Assembly: GCA_025766275.1 (NCBI GenBank)
Contig: JAFKAC010000279.1
Coordinates: forward strand, 1 to 33,712
From: Lactarius indigo
Lineage: Eukaryota > Basidiomycota > Agaricomycetes > Russulales > Russulaceae
Length of the DNA: 33,712 nucleotides
Direction: 5' to 3'
A program made the position numbers and the translations under genes. Shown piece by piece: positions 22,508 to 32,341 of the stretch. A model generated the notes under the pieces. The model ran no database searches, had not been told where the DNA came from, and worked only from the letters and a program-made list of their open reading frames with translations. Position 1 is the stretch's first letter; every line of letters starts with the position of its first letter.

Positions 22508-25150
22508 TGGATCGCGCGTGACGCTCACTTCTTCGGTCGGGGCTTGACTGCACGAGGCTGATGGTGGCACCAAACATGGGGCGTTTGGCTTGGCCTTCCT
22601 TTCCTGGCTTCCATGGACTGCGGAGGCGCTACAGTGATGCAGGGACAGGCAAGTGCTACTGTATTGACTGACTATACATTTACACAACTCTGGATATAAT
22701 TGCGGACCGGATCTTTGGGGTCCTCTGCGCATGTATCATTTACGACCCACTTTACGACGATTGAGATGAATTGTGCTTCTTTTCTTTACTCACCCTTTAT
22801 TTGTATACCTCTGTGTTTATGATGACCGGCACACACTTGTGTGATGTGCGTGTATCCATTCTGGCCTTTTTCCTTTTTGCGTGTAAAGCAACTCCGTCAC
22901 GAAAATCACAAGACACCCCCAAAGAACGATTGTCTCAGTCGCCGCCGTTTTTACACGTCCGCAACTCAATTGGCACGGGCGTCTATGAACGTTCCATACA
23001 CCCTTCGCATGCTCCGGCGCTTTATACGTTCCGTAGTTGTAGCAGCTGGACCCCTCACACCTCCACCCCCCACTTTTGATCGGTGCTTCCGGGTTTGGGG
23101 CCGCCATTGGGTAAAGATATGTCAGATGTGCTGCGTAACATGATGCATGATGCTGCACACACACACGCCGCGCACCACCGATGCGTTGCGTACCCTATCA
23201 TGATGAGATAACTCTTCAACGTGTAAAAGAAAAAAAAAAAAAAATAGAGAAACATTTCAAAAACTTACCTCGCGTACTTAGCTTTTTCTTTTATTATACA
23301 GTAGGCCCGTGGGACCGACCGACGCGGCTAAGTGGTTCACGCGCAGGCGCATGGCTGTTTTATCTTTAGTGCACCCTCTATCTAGCCCCACTCGTCCATT
23401 ATGCCACTTTGGCACTTGACGTGATAGATGCATTTGACAGGGGGCAAGGCAGGGCAGGGCATGCAGGTTCCCTCGCTCCGTCCCTTTCCCCTTCCCCCCC
23501 TCCCTGGACCCTCCTCGCCTCGCCCAGCCTCGCCTAGTCGTCCGCCCCGTGTGCCAAAAAAAAAACCAAATTCACTCTTTCTCGTTCCCTGACAGCGAAG
23601 AACCAAACACGTGGAAACTCAAAAAAAAAAAAAACGAAAACAGAAAACAGAAAACAGAAGAACCCTCTCTCTCTATCACACATCTACTCATCTGACCATT
23701 TGCTCTCCCGGTCCCGTGGTCTGTGGAGCCGGCGGTGGGCCCGTGACCCGGACCCGCCTGCAGGCAAGGAACACAAAAACAAAAACAAGAATTGAACCGC
23801 CTTGGGCACGAGGCAAGTGGTATCTTTCCCCCTCCCCTTCCGCCGCCGCCGCCGCTGTCGAACGTTCTTCCCCTTCTTTCCTTGGTTGGGTTTGGTTGGA
23901 TGGATGGGTTCTGGACTCTCGGCCCTCGTACCTGCCCGATTGGCTGGCGGATTGGCTTATAGCCCGGGTTGGCGCTACGGTAGCTTACTACCGGATGGCT
24001 TACAAGTAACTGTATGTATGAGCTGGAAAGTCATGGGACTCGTGACCCCGTGTTTGTTTTTTTTGCATTGCATTGCGCGCGCTTGGCTTCGGCTTCGATT
24101 TCTGTTCTGTTACTTCTGCTGTACTGTTCCGGTACCATTCCGCGTTTCCCAAAAAAAGGATTAATAATTGGTTACAAAGATAAAATTAGTTGCTTCCCGC
24201 CGCCGCCCGTACACCTCCGGTGTTTATAGTAGGTGCGTGTGTGTGAACGAAGGGAAGCAAACTGCGCAGTCAGTCCCCCCTTGGCTTTAGTCTGGTCGTG
24301 GAGTCGGACGGAGCCCCCGGAGACCTTTTCACTGCCCTTATCGGCCATCGCGCCCATAAGCGCCCGACATGCTCGGACTTGGGTGGCACGTCCAGCCAAA
24401 GGGGGGTGAGCCCGTCAGTCCGTCGTCAGAAGGGGGAGAAGAACATTTGTCCAATGTCGATTCGCTGGAACGTTCCCTTTTTTCTTTTTGCGAACTTTTT
24501 ACTCCAATCGTAGTTTTTTCATTAGTTGTGAGGGGGGGGCGGGGGGGGGGGGCGTTATGGAACCTTCTCTTTTTGTCTTTCATCATTTTGGTACTATACT
24601 AGTGCCTGTCGGCTGTGCATGGACGTCTGGATCGCTCACGTCCATTCCTTCTCTTCCGTCATTCCATGCGTACTGTACGTGCATGCGTAGCGTTCTTTCG
24701 CTCGTTCATTTGGGGACGATTGTGAATGTGCGGCCATTGAGTGAAGTTCGATTTGCCATGAACAGTTATCAGGGCGCGGTCTACCCCCAGTTCGTCGCTC
24801 GCTATCCGGTAACCCATCACAGAACCGTAATACTTGTGAAGGATTTCAGGACCCATCGGACATGGAACACGAGTGGGACAACATGGGCGCCTCTCCAACT
24901 GTTTCCCTCGCGCGTCAAAGCGTAAAGTAGCGCCCCGATACTTTGAAAGTGCACTCTACTTGAAGGGCGACCCGGGAGATGGCGTGCGCGGCAAAGCGAG
25001 AAACATGGGTGACCAAGGAATGGTACAAGTTACACAACGACGACGGTGTGACGGGTGTACAAGGAATCGTACATACACGCAAAATAGACAACACCCCTCC
25101 CAGGTCTGGCACTATAACCCCGCTGCTGGGTACATCTGCGATCGAACAGA
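22508..25150. other. Long convergent intergenic region, low-complexity
   Basis: This is 2.6 kb between the Kelch and ACBP 3' ends. It contains A-runs (near 23229 and 23622), a CGC microsatellite near 23841, pyrimidine blocks and a G8-C-G12 tract at 24532-24552. Small frames exist on both strands, but none shows a domain or convincing splice pattern. Confidence 0.5.
24532..24552 (+). repeat. G8-C-G12 homopurine-type tract
   Basis: Eight G, one C and twelve G in a row. Such a run can fold into a G-quadruplex and is also prone to slippage and sequencing error. Confidence 0.7.
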
Positions 25151-25740
25151 TCAGGCAGCCTCGATCTGTGCTATATATCCCTTGGCCTCGTCCGTCCCCG
25201 CGGCTTGGAGAATCTGGTGTCGAATGTTAAGATGGTGACATTTGATTGTGAGGGAACACATGAGCAACGCACGGCGATGAGCTTCTCGACGTATTTTTCA
25301 TATGCCTCCTCCTTCGAAACACCCTTCCGCTCATTCCAAGCATCCCTGTTGAGGAAAATGGGAATGTGACAGGGCGAAGGGGAGATCAGTCAGTAAGTCA
25401 GAACAGTAGCATGGCTTCCAGAGGGCGATCGCACCACTTGGCCTTGCCCGTAAAGTCAAGCATACCGGGTCTCGGGACGTTCACGTCGCCTACCGTGGCT
25501 AGATCAAAGGGCCGTTGGGAAATTAGGGCGTATCATCTATCTAGAATGAAGTGCTTGCCTTGCTTGTAGTAGGAGTAGAACTAGTGAATGCGACGACGGC
25601 GGTTTAGCCTTAGTAGGTCAATGTACGTAAGTAAACAGGGTGCATACATAGAGTTGGTCCTCCTGCGTGGGCTGGATGGGGCCATTCTTTGGAAGGTTCT
25701 TTATAATCTCAACAGATTTTTCGAATTTCCCTTTGGCCAT
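25151..25740 (-). CDS. ACB1: Acyl-CoA-binding protein, 5 exons
   Basis: ACBP binds medium- and long-chain acyl-CoA esters in the cytosol and hands them to lipid-synthesis and oxidation enzymes. Spliced model: 25740-25648, 25580-25559, 25498-25435, 25345-25273, 25213-25151, giving 104 residues. Family landmarks in order: [76 protein letters not shown]. The acyl-CoA-contacting Tyr, Lys and Trp residues of the family are present. Exon 2 is only 22 nt. Intron 2 must start with GCAAGC at 25558 to keep the frame, so it is a GC-AG intron; the other three are GT-AG. The C-terminus extends about 15 residues beyond yeast Acb1 ([20 protein letters not shown]). No exon is long enough to stand out as a contiguous frame, so simple ORF scanning overlooks it. 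It has its own isolated setting with kilobases of gene-free DNA on both sides. Confidence 0.93.
25559..25580 (-). other. 22-nt exon followed by a GC-AG intron (ACBP gene)
   Basis: The exon encodes FYSYYKQ plus one base. On the minus strand its 3' edge reads CAAG/GCAAGC at 25559/25558, matching the consensus for GC donors. No GT donor nearby joins YKQ to ATVGDV in frame. The intron ends in CTAG at 25499. Confidence 0.8.
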
Positions 25741-27956
25741 GGCGGTTCAGAGACGGTCGTGCGTTGTATGATGGTTGATAATCAATCGATGGTGGGCAGA
25801 GGCAGAACTCGACCCGAAGAGCGCGGGCAGGAAAAGCCGGCTCCGGGAAGGTTTTGCCTCCCGGTCCGAAATGGTCCGATCGAGCAAACCAACCTCCTCT
25901 CTACTAGCGCACGCACCAGCGATCAATCTGGTCCAGACAAACCCACTAACTCCTCTCTGTTTTTTTGTGAATGTGCAAAACAGTTGTCGTCGTCGTCGTC
26001 GTGTTGCAAATCGAGGAGTGAAGTAAACGAAACCCAATAACACTCGCGCCCTCATACGCCCACCCACCTCGTCAGGTAGCGCTCGCGCCGCGGAGGGTCA
26101 GTGTCAGCCGCGGACCCGGGGCAGCTCAGTGCGCGCTCGTTGTCGATCTTGCCTGGTCCCCCGCGAGCGTGTTTGAGAGCCGAGCTTCTCGGTGCATCAT
26201 CCATCCCGGCCTCGAGCGCCTGTCTATGTCTGATAGTTGTGATCCTCGAAAGCTCTCTCCATCATCACTCCATCATTTCTAAGCAGCTCGGCCTGCTGTT
26301 AGGTATGAGGCCGACCCGATGAGTCAATGGGACCCACCCCGCTTACCTGAGTTCCTGTAAGTGTGATCTCGGCTCAAGTAATTATGTGGCCTCGTGCCGG
26401 TGCTTCAGGTTTCAAGTGATGCAAGTCGAGCTTTCCCGGGGGCTAGGCCTCAATCGGAAAAGCTTTCTACTCCTACCTTGAATCCCTTCTTCCGAGGAGA
26501 TGAATGACAAGGGATGAGAGACCCCGGCAGGTGTGTGGGAGAATGAAAAATGATACGTAGATAGCGGAAAGGTTTGCAGAGCAGGTCGTCTCGTCGTTCC
26601 GTGCTAGTGCCGATTGTGTGACAATTAGAACATGAAAAAACAAATATATCATAGTGAACTTTTTCCGCGAATTTCCGATACAATTTGTCTGCATCTGTCT
26701 GCATCGTGTTCTCTCTCTCCCTCCCTCCACAGACCCAACAAATCTTTGACCGTTCGTTGGCACATGTTTTTTTTTACCCACGTCAGTCGTCTGGTTGCTG
26801 CGCAGAGAGAACTTGATAGGGGTCACAATGCTTGCGAGCATGTCCTCGTCCTGTCTGCCTTGCTTTCTCCCTGCGCCCTCCTTCACGTCGACTCCCACAA
26901 TATCACCTCGGTTCGGATTGAATTGAGGACTGTAGGGCTCCAGTGCACCCATCTCGCTTAGGATGGTCCCTATCGAACTGAATTCTGTTTTATCTGGTGT
27001 CCCTATCTCGTGCCGAACACGATGCACTTTTGTTCTTCCTTGGCCGTGCGGTCGCAGTGTGCTGCTTGGCTGTGCATTTGTTTTTCCATCTATAACGTAA
27101 ACTCTGATCAATATCGCACTTGTTAACATCCCGACCTGTCACTAGGATTCGTCCCCCCCTTCGTGGGCAATTTCTCTCTCGGATCTTACGACTACCGCGT
27201 GCATTTCCTACAATTACTATGCTAGTTGACAAATTCCATCGGTGGGGCGACGCAACAGCTGTTTGCGAAACCGTGTGACGATATTTGCTGGTATGGAACC
27301 CGCCGTCGTTTTTTTTTTTATGTGCCTTTTTGTAGTCTGGTTCCTTGTTCTCAATGCATTGTTGTTGCTAGGCGTAAAATGAGTGGTGGAAATATGATCA
27401 ACGTCTTTGTTTCTCGCGATCGTGCGGGCGCTATACTGCCGACGTCGCCGCTTCCCTGAATGCGTGTGTGCGCAGCTGTCATGCGTGTTGTACGTGTTGT
27501 CAGTTGTCAGTTCTGTCATCTTCCCCTCCTCCCCCCCCTCCCCTCCTTCTGTTCGTTGACAGACTTCGCTGACAAGAATCTGCATACCCATATCGAGACC
27601 ATCTTGAAATCGATCGATCGGAACAAGCCTGAGGGCCAAGCCCAGGGACACAAAAGTACTGTGGGAGCGCAATAACTGTACTGTATGCATCGCCGCGCGC
27701 TTCTTTTTTTTCCCTCTTTCTTTCCCCGTCTGTCTCCCGTTGCTACGCCTGCCTGCGGCTGTGAAGAAATGCAAAGATCATGATGGTGCCAGGAACGCCG
27801 TTGTAATGCAATCATTCGCGCCAGACAAGGTATAACGGTTAATATCTGGGTTGTCTTCTAGCTTAGCGTGGCGTCTTCCCAGCGTGACCTGATGTTTTTG
27901 AGACATGTTCCCTTTTCTTCCACATTCAAGCTTCGAGCTCCACCCTCCGGGACATC
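25741..27956. other. Divergent intergenic region, no supported gene
   Basis: This lies between ACBP (-) and the small plus-strand gene at 27957. Two minus-strand frames of 218 and 185 codons occur (26473-27129, 27217-27774), but both resemble translated low-complexity DNA with no recognisable motif. A TCG microsatellite lies near 25986-26002. A plus-strand exon-like stretch at 27561-27675 follows a TTGACAG acceptor. Confidence 0.5.
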
Positions 27957-28458
27957 ATGGACACCTCATCAAATTTAGCGCCATTGAGAGATGACTCGGC
28001 GCAGGCGCCCGACATCGGGAGCCGGTCACGAGGACACAAAGGGGTCAAGCCACCTTGCCTATCGCCCTTATTCGACTTCCTGAAGGAGCTTTTTCCCTTC
28101 GGGACTATCGACCTCCAGCCACACCGGGACGTCTGGGGTGATGGTCTTCTCCTCGCGATAAATTCAGGTGTGTGCCGAGATGGCAATCAAACATCTTTCT
28201 GAATTTGCTCACGAGTAAACAAACAGAACAGAACAAGGATTTGATGGTGTTTCAGACGCTCGAGCTTCCAGCCCCCCGGAGCAGTCGCACTTTTGGGAAC
28301 ACCAGCGCCCATTTAGGCTTTCTACGTCTACATCCCCGCAAGCACAGATGAAAGTTCTAGTGGCACAAGCATCACTTGTTTCAGAATCAACTACCACCGT
28401 CCGTGTCAACGAGCGAGAAACCGTGCGTGATCAAATACACCACTTTCTTCCTTGCTAA
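27957..28458 (+). CDS. Hypothetical two-exon protein
   Basis: I do not recognise this protein. Spliced model: 27957-28167 and 28232-28458, joined by a GT-AG intron (donor GTGTGT, acceptor AACAG), giving 145 residues. The N-terminus is polar (MDTSSNLAPLRDD), followed by a more hydrophobic, structured-looking stretch, LFDFLKELFPFGTIDL. The second exon is Ser/Thr/Gln-rich (RLSTSTSPQAQMKVLVAQAS). An alternative 3' end is equally in frame: splice 28422 to 28460 (37-nt intron, acceptor TTGCTAAG) and stop at 28582, adding an Arg-rich tail that ends in TTSFDDI. Support is the in-frame join and codon-like composition only; homology is lacking. It could also be a fragment of a longer gene. A minus-strand frame over 28406-28741 is open too but lacks an ATG. 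Confidence 0.4.
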
Positions 28459-28582
28459 GGTGACAAGGGCGGTTTCTCGGGGCCCGCGCCGTCGGGGCGG
28501 TGCTGTCCATGACAGGACTCCAACGGCCGACAGTACGCAACGCCCCTTTAACGCCCTCACCACCAGCTTCGATGATATCTGA

Positions 28583-29339
28583 CAACTTCGGGAAGGCGCT
28601 TACGCCTTGAAGGATCTGGCTACCACCCGATTGGTGCCCAAAGTTCTGATACGACTTTCCCCACGGTATCCCGGCACGGCCGCGCCGTATATAGCACCCT
28701 CCGTCGGTAAAGAGAGTTGCGGGGATGAACGGCGAGGACAACCCGCGTGGGTGGGATTATGGTGCGAACCGAATAATAAATAGTGGATGATCATTGAACC
28801 AGGGGAGAGAGGTTGCATTGACCCAGACCTGGATGTCAGGCGTCAAGGGACAGGCGGTAAGCCGCTGCGTAGAAGGGATGTTAGGTAATCATCCCGGACC
28901 CCAGTCCTATTTCGTCACGGCCGCCGGGCGAACTTGTACGTATGATACTATCTATAATTGTTCTAGATAGGTGTGGTAAGAAGGGTCCCTTCTGGAAACC
29001 ACCTCGCCCCATCGAGCCTACTAAAAAGAACAACGACCAACTGAACGTTCTGTGGTTCCGTTGTGTACGATTGGTCCGATGCACGGAATTCTGGTGGAGG
29101 TAGCTCGAAGGAAGGAAGAAAGCCTGGCTTACTTGATTGTAGGTGTCAGTGGATGGGCTACTTCGGCCTTCTCGGATTCAGTCGATTGGCGCGTTATGCG
29201 TTACCATCACGATACGTCACGAGCGTGACCTTCCATTGGGCCGCTCAACCTCCCAAACTCCCCCTCATCGTCAAGCTCGCCACCGACGCCATTCAAGATC
29301 TTTTAATATTTCAACACCATCACCACAAAGTGACCAGAG
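28583..29339. other. Intergenic region upstream of the PH-domain gene
   Basis: About 0.75 kb without a supported gene. It presumably carries the PH-domain gene's promoter. A TATATAG lies at 28687-28693 and an open plus-strand frame crosses into the PH gene out of frame, but neither is interpretable. Confidence 0.4.
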
Positions 29340-30949
29340 ATGGCGCAGTCAGCGGCACCTCCGACGCCCCAAGAAGTGAGCCGCAAGCTCTCGATTCACT
29401 CGGCCATAAAACCCAAGGTGAGAGTGGTTGCTCGGTTGGGGTGGCGCTTCCTGCCAGCCAGAGGAATCCCATCTTTTTTTGGTCTAGGCCGCCTCGCATT
29501 CTAGTATTCCCGTCTCTGGGACCGAATCGGATTCTGATTCTCCCGAACACGTTGCTGCTGCGTCTGGCTCGGTGCTGCCCCCGCTCTCCGCCATCGTAGA
29601 GCGTCGACGGGCAGGCGAGGACTCTGAAGACGACGAAGAAGACACCGGTGCGTGGCGCACGGCTGACACCCCACGTGCTGCCGGCGAGAGCGACCTCCGC
29701 GCGGGGTATCTGTGGAAGAAGGGGGAGCGGCGCAAGGTGCGTCATGAAAAATACTTGCCAAGCAGATTTAGATGACGCCGCTATTGGGCGCTCAGACCTG
29801 GAAACGGCGCTGGTTCGTGCTGCGCTCGGCGCACCTAGCGTACTACAAGACGTCGGCCGAGTACCAGCTACACCGCCTGCTCGACCTGCAGGACGTGCAC
29901 GCATGCACGCCGGTCACGCTCAAGCGGCGCGAGCACACGTTCGGCGTCGTGACTGCCACGCGCACGTATTACCTCCAGGCCGAGTCGCAGCAGGACGCCA
30001 AAGCGTGGGTCGCCGCTATCCGCGCCGCGAGGGAGGCGCAGCTCGCCTCGGCGGCGGCTCCGCCCGGCGCAGCAGGTTCCGTGCCATCGTCATCCCCCCC
30101 GATCCCGATTCCAGGGCACTCCTCCCTGGTCACAGTCACGCCGTCGCCCCCCTCGCGCATGCCGCACGCGGTGACTTCATCTGAATCGGAGGATGCTTCG
30201 CCAAATACGCAACGCATGATGTTCGCTCCGCCGCCGTCCGTGCCCGGCGCAGCACCCTCGTCACCCAGGATCGGTGGGCCGCCCGATACATCGAAAGTCG
30301 TCATGAGCGGCTATATCACCAAGATGGGGAAGCGAAGAAACTGGCGCAAGAGGTGGTTCATGCTGAATGGCGAAATGCTGATGTATGCTGGCAGCCACAT
30401 GGTGAGCAAAGCAAACAAGCAAAGCCCCCTCTCGGTGATCGATGTGGGGTGTTTCTTTTTTTTCGGAACGCTGACGAGCAAGTTGGACAGGACACGAAGA
30501 TGCACCGACAAATACCACTCTCACAGATACTGGATGCATTTGAATACGATGTTCCTCCTGCCACTGCGCCACCATCACACTCTCGAGGGGGATCGGATGA
30601 GGTGGACCACACGTTGCTGAAGCACACATTCAAGATAGTGACAACGAAGCGGACGTTGGTGCTGTGTGCTCCGAGCGAGGAGGAAGAGATTCAATGGCTT
30701 AGCGCAGTCCGTGCGCTCATCGCGCGGAGGTCTGGCGCTGGCGTTGTGCCGGGGGATATACTAGGCACGCCGGCGCCGAAATCTGGAGGGATCGATCAAG
30801 GCCTTGTGCAGATGGTTGCCGGATCGGGATCGGGAGGGGGAATGAAAAACAGACGAGAGGCGCCGCCGCGCAAGATTAGCATCAGCGGCAGCGGTGCGGG
30901 GGTGTTCGCACCTGGGACGGCCCCGATTGCCGAGGAGAGCGTCTCTTGA
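29340..30949 (+). CDS. Tandem PH-domain protein (Opy1/TAPP-like)
   Basis: PH domains of this kind bind phosphoinositides at the plasma membrane; two-PH adaptors such as yeast Opy1 sense PI(4,5)P2. Spliced model: 29340-29417, 29506-29736, 29796-30401, 30491-30949, giving 457 residues with GT-AG introns. An acidic low-complexity N-terminus (EDSEDDEED) precedes PH1 at about 92-190: GYLWKKGERRK-TWKRRWFVLR, then HTFGVVTATRTYYLQAESQQ and WVAAIRAAR. A Pro/Ser linker leads to PH2 at about 273-390: SGYITKMGKRRNWRKRWFML, IPLSQILDAFEYD, FKIVTTKRTLVLCAPSEEEE, WLSAVRAL. Both domains keep the closing Trp. PH2 keeps the K-x-R-K-R-W basic strand typical of lipid binding. The PH2 beta3-beta4 loop holds a Pro/Ser/Gly insertion (PPSHSRGGSDEVD). 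The tail is Gly/Ser-rich. No catalytic domain is visible. The Opy1 link is by architecture, not by proven orthology. Confidence 0.88.
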
Positions 30950-32341
30950 TGAGGGAAGGGGAAAAGCCTTTTTCAACCCTGGCCGTCTGACAGTCACCAC
31001 GCGTGCGCGCTTCTGATTCCGCTCTGTTTTTTTTTTTATTCCAGCTTTTTCTTTCTCATTTTTTCTTCTACTTTTTCTTCTTGCATGATTCCCCCTCTGC
31101 TCTCATTGCACACGCTAGCTTACCCCCCAAAAAAACCCAATCGCTGTTTCGTTCGCTCTCACGATGTATCACTTGTTCGGAACAAAGCACATGTGCTTTC
31201 TACCATTCGTCCGGACCATTCATAGCATTGATATTATTCTATAGCTCACGTTTCCTTTGTGGGAGAGAGGGTAAGGTGACCACAGGGAGTGGGTTGATGG
31301 ACGGTAGGGCCATCATGATGCTGACAAGTAAGGATTTATGATAGATGTTTGGCTGACTGTATGAAGAGTAATCAAGTTTAGGTGAGGCGGTGGCTTCCAT
31401 TCATGATAGTGAATGGTATATTGCGTTACACACAAAGTTGATGACTGAGGATTGGCAGAGACTCGAAACGAGGGGGGTTGCGACAAGCGCGGAAGCTTTT
31501 GCAGCTCTAGGTATAACCATATCGGGAAGTGGGGCCATGGGTATGGGCAGAAGCAAGACCGGTGTGTTTAAATGCCGGGATGATGGACTAATGGGTTTTC
31601 CGTGGCGGAGTGGATGGGATCAGTAGGGATCGGGGGATGTGCGAATGCTGACGGGACAAGACAGACGCCGCTGCAAGAGGGGGAGGGAGGTGAAGACGGG
31701 GAGGGGGCAGGGAGCGACCAAGAGGGTGGGAGATGGGAGGAAAGTGTGAGCCTTAAAGAGGAAGTGAGGAACCGAGGGAACGGGACGATTTGTGCCTTTC
31801 CGATCTGAGCGGCTAGCCGTAAATAACCACAAGTAAAATTAAAGTCCCGCGAGCATGGATTAGGCGCCGGCGTGGCCTCGAGTGGTGAGGCACTGATATC
31901 GTACGTGGCTGTGTCGACCCTAGTTGTAGTAGTATGTTGTCGAATATCGCTTAGGGTGACTGTGTGAACGGGGACGGAGGTGGTGGGTCATGTGTACTGG
32001 GTGGAAAGAGAGGAGAGGGAAGGAAATGAATAGGATCAAGGTCGTTAAGGGATCTGCTTAGACGTTGGGGTTCCTGGGGTCCCTGATATAGAACACGTAA
32101 CTGTTTATCGCCTTTGGCCCTTTCGACATTGACTTGATTATGTGATCATGAGCCGCACTACGGTCCACTTCGCCCCCCCCGGCAAACGCTTATAACAAGC
32201 GCTTCCGTTCCTTCTTCGCCCTCCGTCGCCCTCTCCTAGTTCCCCTCCCAACCCTTATAGGTCCACTCCTCCCACTCACAACCTTTCCCCAAGTTCTCCT
32301 CAATCTTAGTCAACCTGTTGCACCTACTCTCCTCCGTGGCT
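30950..32341. other. Intergenic region upstream of the Zn2Cys6 gene
   Basis: 1.4 kb. It begins with T-rich sequence after the PH gene stop (31025-31085), compatible with its 3' UTR, and ends with a strongly pyrimidine-rich stretch (about 32195-32340) typical of basidiomycete core promoters and 5' UTRs. The short frames at 31390-31626 and 31602-31808 lack support. Confidence 0.5.

Noticed and set aside
22817..23164. Minus-strand frame starting MAAPNPEAPIKSGGW within a longer open stretch
   Set aside because: There is a plausible ATG, but no homology, no introns and no promoter context; it could not be told apart from chance.
26473..27129. Minus-strand 218-codon frame
   Set aside because: Composition looks like translated AT/CT-rich intergenic DNA, with no domain, no splice partners and no family resemblance.
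27217..27774. Minus-strand 185-codon frame
   Set aside because: It has Lys/Arg-rich low complexity from a pyrimidine-rich tract and no recognisable motif.
29320..29904. Minus-strand 194-codon frame over the PH-domain gene
   Set aside because: It is antisense to well-supported PH exons; GC-rich coding DNA often leaves the opposite strand open.
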